This document shows positions 61,892 to 64,000 of a stretch of DNA of 64,000 bases, one piece after another. The stretch is taken from positions 1 through 64,000 of the forward strand of contig NZ_CDHO01000004.1 in assembly GCF_001006785.1 (NCBI RefSeq), in the 5' to 3' direction. The position numbers and the translations under genes were made by a program. This DNA comes from Hyphomicrobium_B sp001006785 (GTDB lineage Bacteria; Pseudomonadota; Alphaproteobacteria; Rhizobiales; Hyphomicrobiaceae). Under the pieces are notes generated by a model. It did no database searches and was not told where the DNA came from. It saw nothing but the letters and a program-made list of their open reading frames with translations. Numbering within the stretch: the first letter of the stretch is position 1; each line of letters opens with the position of its first letter.

Positions 61892-61968
61892 TGGCTCTCA
61901 AATCCATTCATCAGCTTGGGCACAAAGGCCGGATCCGGCGAGTGTCAATACCGGCGCATTTCTTGTCG

Positions 61969-62112
61969 TCAAGCGATCAGCGCAAATCCCAATCCGATCA
62001 TAATCGCGACGGTGGAAAGCAAAAACGCGGAGATCAGCACGATGAGGAGAAAATAGCCGTCCGAATCGTCATCCTCGTTCACGTTTAGCTGATGCTTTAG
62101 TGGGTTGTGCAT
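61969..62112 (-). CDS. Tiny membrane protein (47 aa)
   Basis: 47-residue open frame from ATG 62112 to the stop at 61969. It starts MHNPLKHQLNVNEDDDSDGY and continues as one uninterrupted hydrophobic helix (FLLIVLISAFLLSTVAIMIG, LGFALIA). The acidic head and clean membrane segment look like a real small protein, although the ribosome-binding site is weak. No family recognised. Confidence 0.45.
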   Translation of the reverse strand: MHNPLKHQLNVNEDDDSDGYFLLIVLISAFLLSTVAIMIGLGFALIA

Positions 62113-62494
62113 TGTCGAAACTCAGAGCGCCTCAACTTGGCAAACAGTCGTTTGAAACGTCGGCAGGCCGATGAAGTTCCCTGGCACCCCGCGCCAAAAT
62201 TAATTGCGCGAACGTAGTGCGCACATGTGTCATGTGCGGCGTTCTTAATTCTCGCAACACGCTGCGCGATCTCAGCGTTCCGGCGCCGTTCATTCGAAAA
62301 AAACACCGTTGCTCAGGAACTTGCGCATGGCGGAACGCGTGAGATTAAGCGCGGGCCTTCGCACGGAAATTCACTCAATTGGAGCAATCACGCACAAATT
62401 CAATGCAGATATGTCTGTCCCCGGCGCGTTCGCCGCAAGACCGCCGCGTCAGGTCGTAGTATCGATAAGTTCAATCCGATTGAGAGGTTTCCTG
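62113..62494. other. 382-bp stretch with no supportable gene
   Basis: No recognisable coding sequence, RNA gene or repeat. An open frame runs from 62309 into the adenylating-enzyme gene, but its first about 60 codons lack conservation and I place the start at 62495. Promoters for both flanking genes are expected here. Confidence 0.45.
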
Positions 62495-63955
62495 ATGGGC
62501 GTTTTGACTGCGGCCTCCGAATTGCTGGAACTCAGCACGACGCTGCACAAGCTCATCCCGCCTCGCACGGGCGATGTGGATCGGACACTGGAATTGAGAG
62601 AGCAGAGATTCCGCCGCCTTCTTCGTTACGCCAATGCAAATTCCCCTTTTCATCGGCGGCGGCTCCAAGGCCGAGATCTCGCAACCTGCCGGATCGAAGA
62701 TCTGCCGACTCTCAGCAAACCTGAGATGATGGCCAATCTCGATGACGTCTTTACCGACAGGTCGCTTCGCCGTGCGGACATCGAAGCCTTCATGGCCGAT
62801 CACGCCAATCTCGGCGTATACTTCAAAGACAAATATGCGCTCTGTCACACATCAGGCAGCCAAGGTCAGCCGGCGCTGGTCGTCCAGGACAAGCACGCCA
62901 TCATCACGAGCTTTGCGGCGCAGTTCGCTCGCGGCAACAAGATCAAACGCAGATTCTTGCCGCATATCGGGCGGCTCGTGAATCCGGCGCGCATGGTCAT
63001 CATCACGCAGCGGCCGGGATTCTATCCGAGCAGCACGTTCTTTAATTATTTCCCGCGCGTCGCCACGCCCTATATCAAACTGCAGCGCATGTCCGTCTTC
63101 GATCCGATCGAGGAGATCGTGCAGCGGTTGAACGATTTCCAGCCGACTTTCATCACGGGCTACACCAGCTCGCTGGAATATCTCGCGCGCGAGCAGGAAG
63201 CCGGGCGGCTGAAGCTTCGCGAAGGCGGCAAGCTCGAGCAGATGAACAGCATGAGCGAGCCGCTGCCTCCGGCCGTCGCCGAGCGCATCGAAACGGCTTT
63301 CGGCGTGCATGTCACGAACAGCTACAGCATGGCGGAATGCATGGCGCTCAGTTGCGGCTGTCCTGTCTGCCGCGGCAGCCATCTCAACAGCGACCTCGCA
63401 ATTCTCGAAGTCGTTGACGCGGACAATCGTCCGGTCCCGAAAGGCACGCCCGGCAGCAAGGTCCTGCTGACCAACCTCTACAACCTCGTGCAGCCGATCA
63501 TTCGCTATGAGATCGACGACATCGTCACGATGAGCGAGAGCTCGTGCCCCTGCGGAAATCTTTTGCCGCTGATCGAGTCCGTCGGCGGCCGGGCGAAGGA
63601 TCAGCTCTGGATCGAGGTCGACGGACAGAGCCGCGATTTGCCGATCTACGTCTTCCTCGCGGCGCTCGACAACGAAACCAATCTCGCCGAGCACCAGATC
63701 CTTCAGACCGGGGTCAATACCTTCGTTCTGCGCGCTGCCGCCCAGGCCGGCAAGGAGTTGTCGGCGGAGCGATTGCGCGCCTACGTGCATCAGTCGCTTG
63801 CGAGCGAAGGTATTGCCGATATCATCAAGCTCGACGTTGAGCTGGTCGAGAGGATCTTGCCGGATAAGTCCGGTAAGGTCAGCCGCGCGAAAAATTTATA
63901 TGGCCAGGCATCCGGCGCAGGCCAATCGGTCTCTGCGTCATGTGCCATCGTCTGA
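62495..63955 (+). CDS. PaaK/CapK-like adenylate-forming enzyme
   Basis: 486-residue protein of the phenylacetate-CoA ligase / CapK branch of AMP-forming enzymes. Motifs: LLRYANANSPFHRRRL, the P-loop-like LCHTSGSQGQPALVV, PTFITGYTSSLEYLA, NSYSMAECM and YEIDDIV with CPCG, plus a C-terminal KSGKVSRAKNLYG. CapK-like members adenylate or activate carboxylates in capsule or other pathways; substrate unknown. The ATG at 62495 has GAGAGG upstream. Cysteines in CGCPVCRG and CPCG suggest a structural zinc. Confidence 0.87.
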   Translation: MGVLTAASELLELSTTLHKLIPPRTGDVDRTLELREQRFRRLLRYANANSPFHRRRLQGRDLATCRIEDLPTLSKPEMMANLDDVFTDRSLRRADIEAFMADHANLGVYFKDKYALCHTSGSQGQPALVVQDKHAIITSFAAQFARGNKIKRRFLPHIGRLVNPARMVIITQRPGFYPSSTFFNYFPRVATPYIKLQRMSVFDPIEEIVQRLNDFQPTFITGYTSSLEYLAREQEAGRLKLREGGKLEQMNSMSEPLPPAVAERIETAFGVHVTNSYSMAECMALSCGCPVCRGSHLNSDLAILEVVDADNRPVPKGTPGSKVLLTNLYNLVQPIIRYEIDDIVTMSESSCPCGNLLPLIESVGGRAKDQLWIEVDGQSRDLPIYVFLAALDNETNLAEHQILQTGVNTFVLRAAAQAGKELSAERLRAYVHQSLASEGIADIIKLDVELVERILPDKSGKVSRAKNLYGQASGAGQSVSASCAIV

Positions 63956-64000
63956 GCAACCTGATCGGCGGCGCTCACTCCCGCCCGGCTTGACAAATTT

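Noticed and set aside
62097..62306. 69-codon open frame on the minus strand
   Set aside because: No domain or membrane segment and it overlaps the start of the better 47-residue candidate.

Overview
The window is GC-rich, densely coding chromosome from an alphaproteobacterium of the order Hyphomicrobiales. Gene order points to a methylotroph such as Hyphomicrobium. Supporting evidence is the conserved block cmk/rpsA/sppA/ihfB/lapA/trpFBA/accD/folC, the trxA/addA/addB/amgK-murU/divL/ahcY block, and the HPr/EIIA-Man/hprK/chvG/chvI//pckA block. An orphan PQQ precursor peptide gene (pqqA) and an ExaC-type aldehyde dehydrogenase cluster fit PQQ-linked alcohol oxidation. The genus is an inference from gene content; no rRNA operon is present.

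Layout. 1-7600: the end of an NDUFA9-like gene, an hsp20-DUF1150 pair behind a heat-shock-type promoter, a secreted unknown, pqqA, an Uup-like ABC-F ATPase, cstA-ybdD and a small Excalibur protein. 7723-16573: tRNA-Ala(GGC), a TIGR02300 zinc protein, aroA-cmk, two secreted cysteine-containing proteins, rpsA, sppA, ihfB, lapA. 16584-21993: trpF-trpB-trpA-accD-folC. 22212-25390: aldehyde dehydrogenase with two tandem DUF779 genes and an isochorismatase-like hydrolase. 25476-37462 (minus strand): trxA, addA, addB, a MurU-like nucleotidyltransferase, a TsaE-AmgK fusion and a DivL-like kinase homologue with Tyr in place of the phospho-acceptor His. 37725-46950: ahcY, a TadG-like von Willebrand protein, a regulatory PTS (HPr, EIIA, short HprK) joined to ChvG-ChvI, and divergent pckA.

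From 47100 to the end the content is more accessory: dienelactone hydrolase, pyrE, an ArnT-like glycosyltransferase, a thioredoxin-like protein with a His-rich tail coupled to an FNT channel, a HAD phosphatase whose N-terminus is built from two palindromic elements, a GIY-YIG nuclease enclosed by perfect 25-bp inverted repeats, a GH3 glycosidase, a solute-binding protein, a GT2 glycosyltransferase, DUF3175, a Cfa-like methyltransferase, an acyltransferase, an HD hydrolase homologue, a tiny membrane protein and a PaaK/CapK-like adenylating enzyme.

The most unusual stretch is about 52.1-53.9 kb. Two 44-nt palindromes inside a HAD gene differ only by pair-preserving changes. Next to them a 515-bp unit has a GIY-YIG nuclease gene between perfect inverted repeats, with the gene's stop codon inside one repeat. 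This looks like a palindrome-associated nuclease element and is the best candidate for an undescribed system here.
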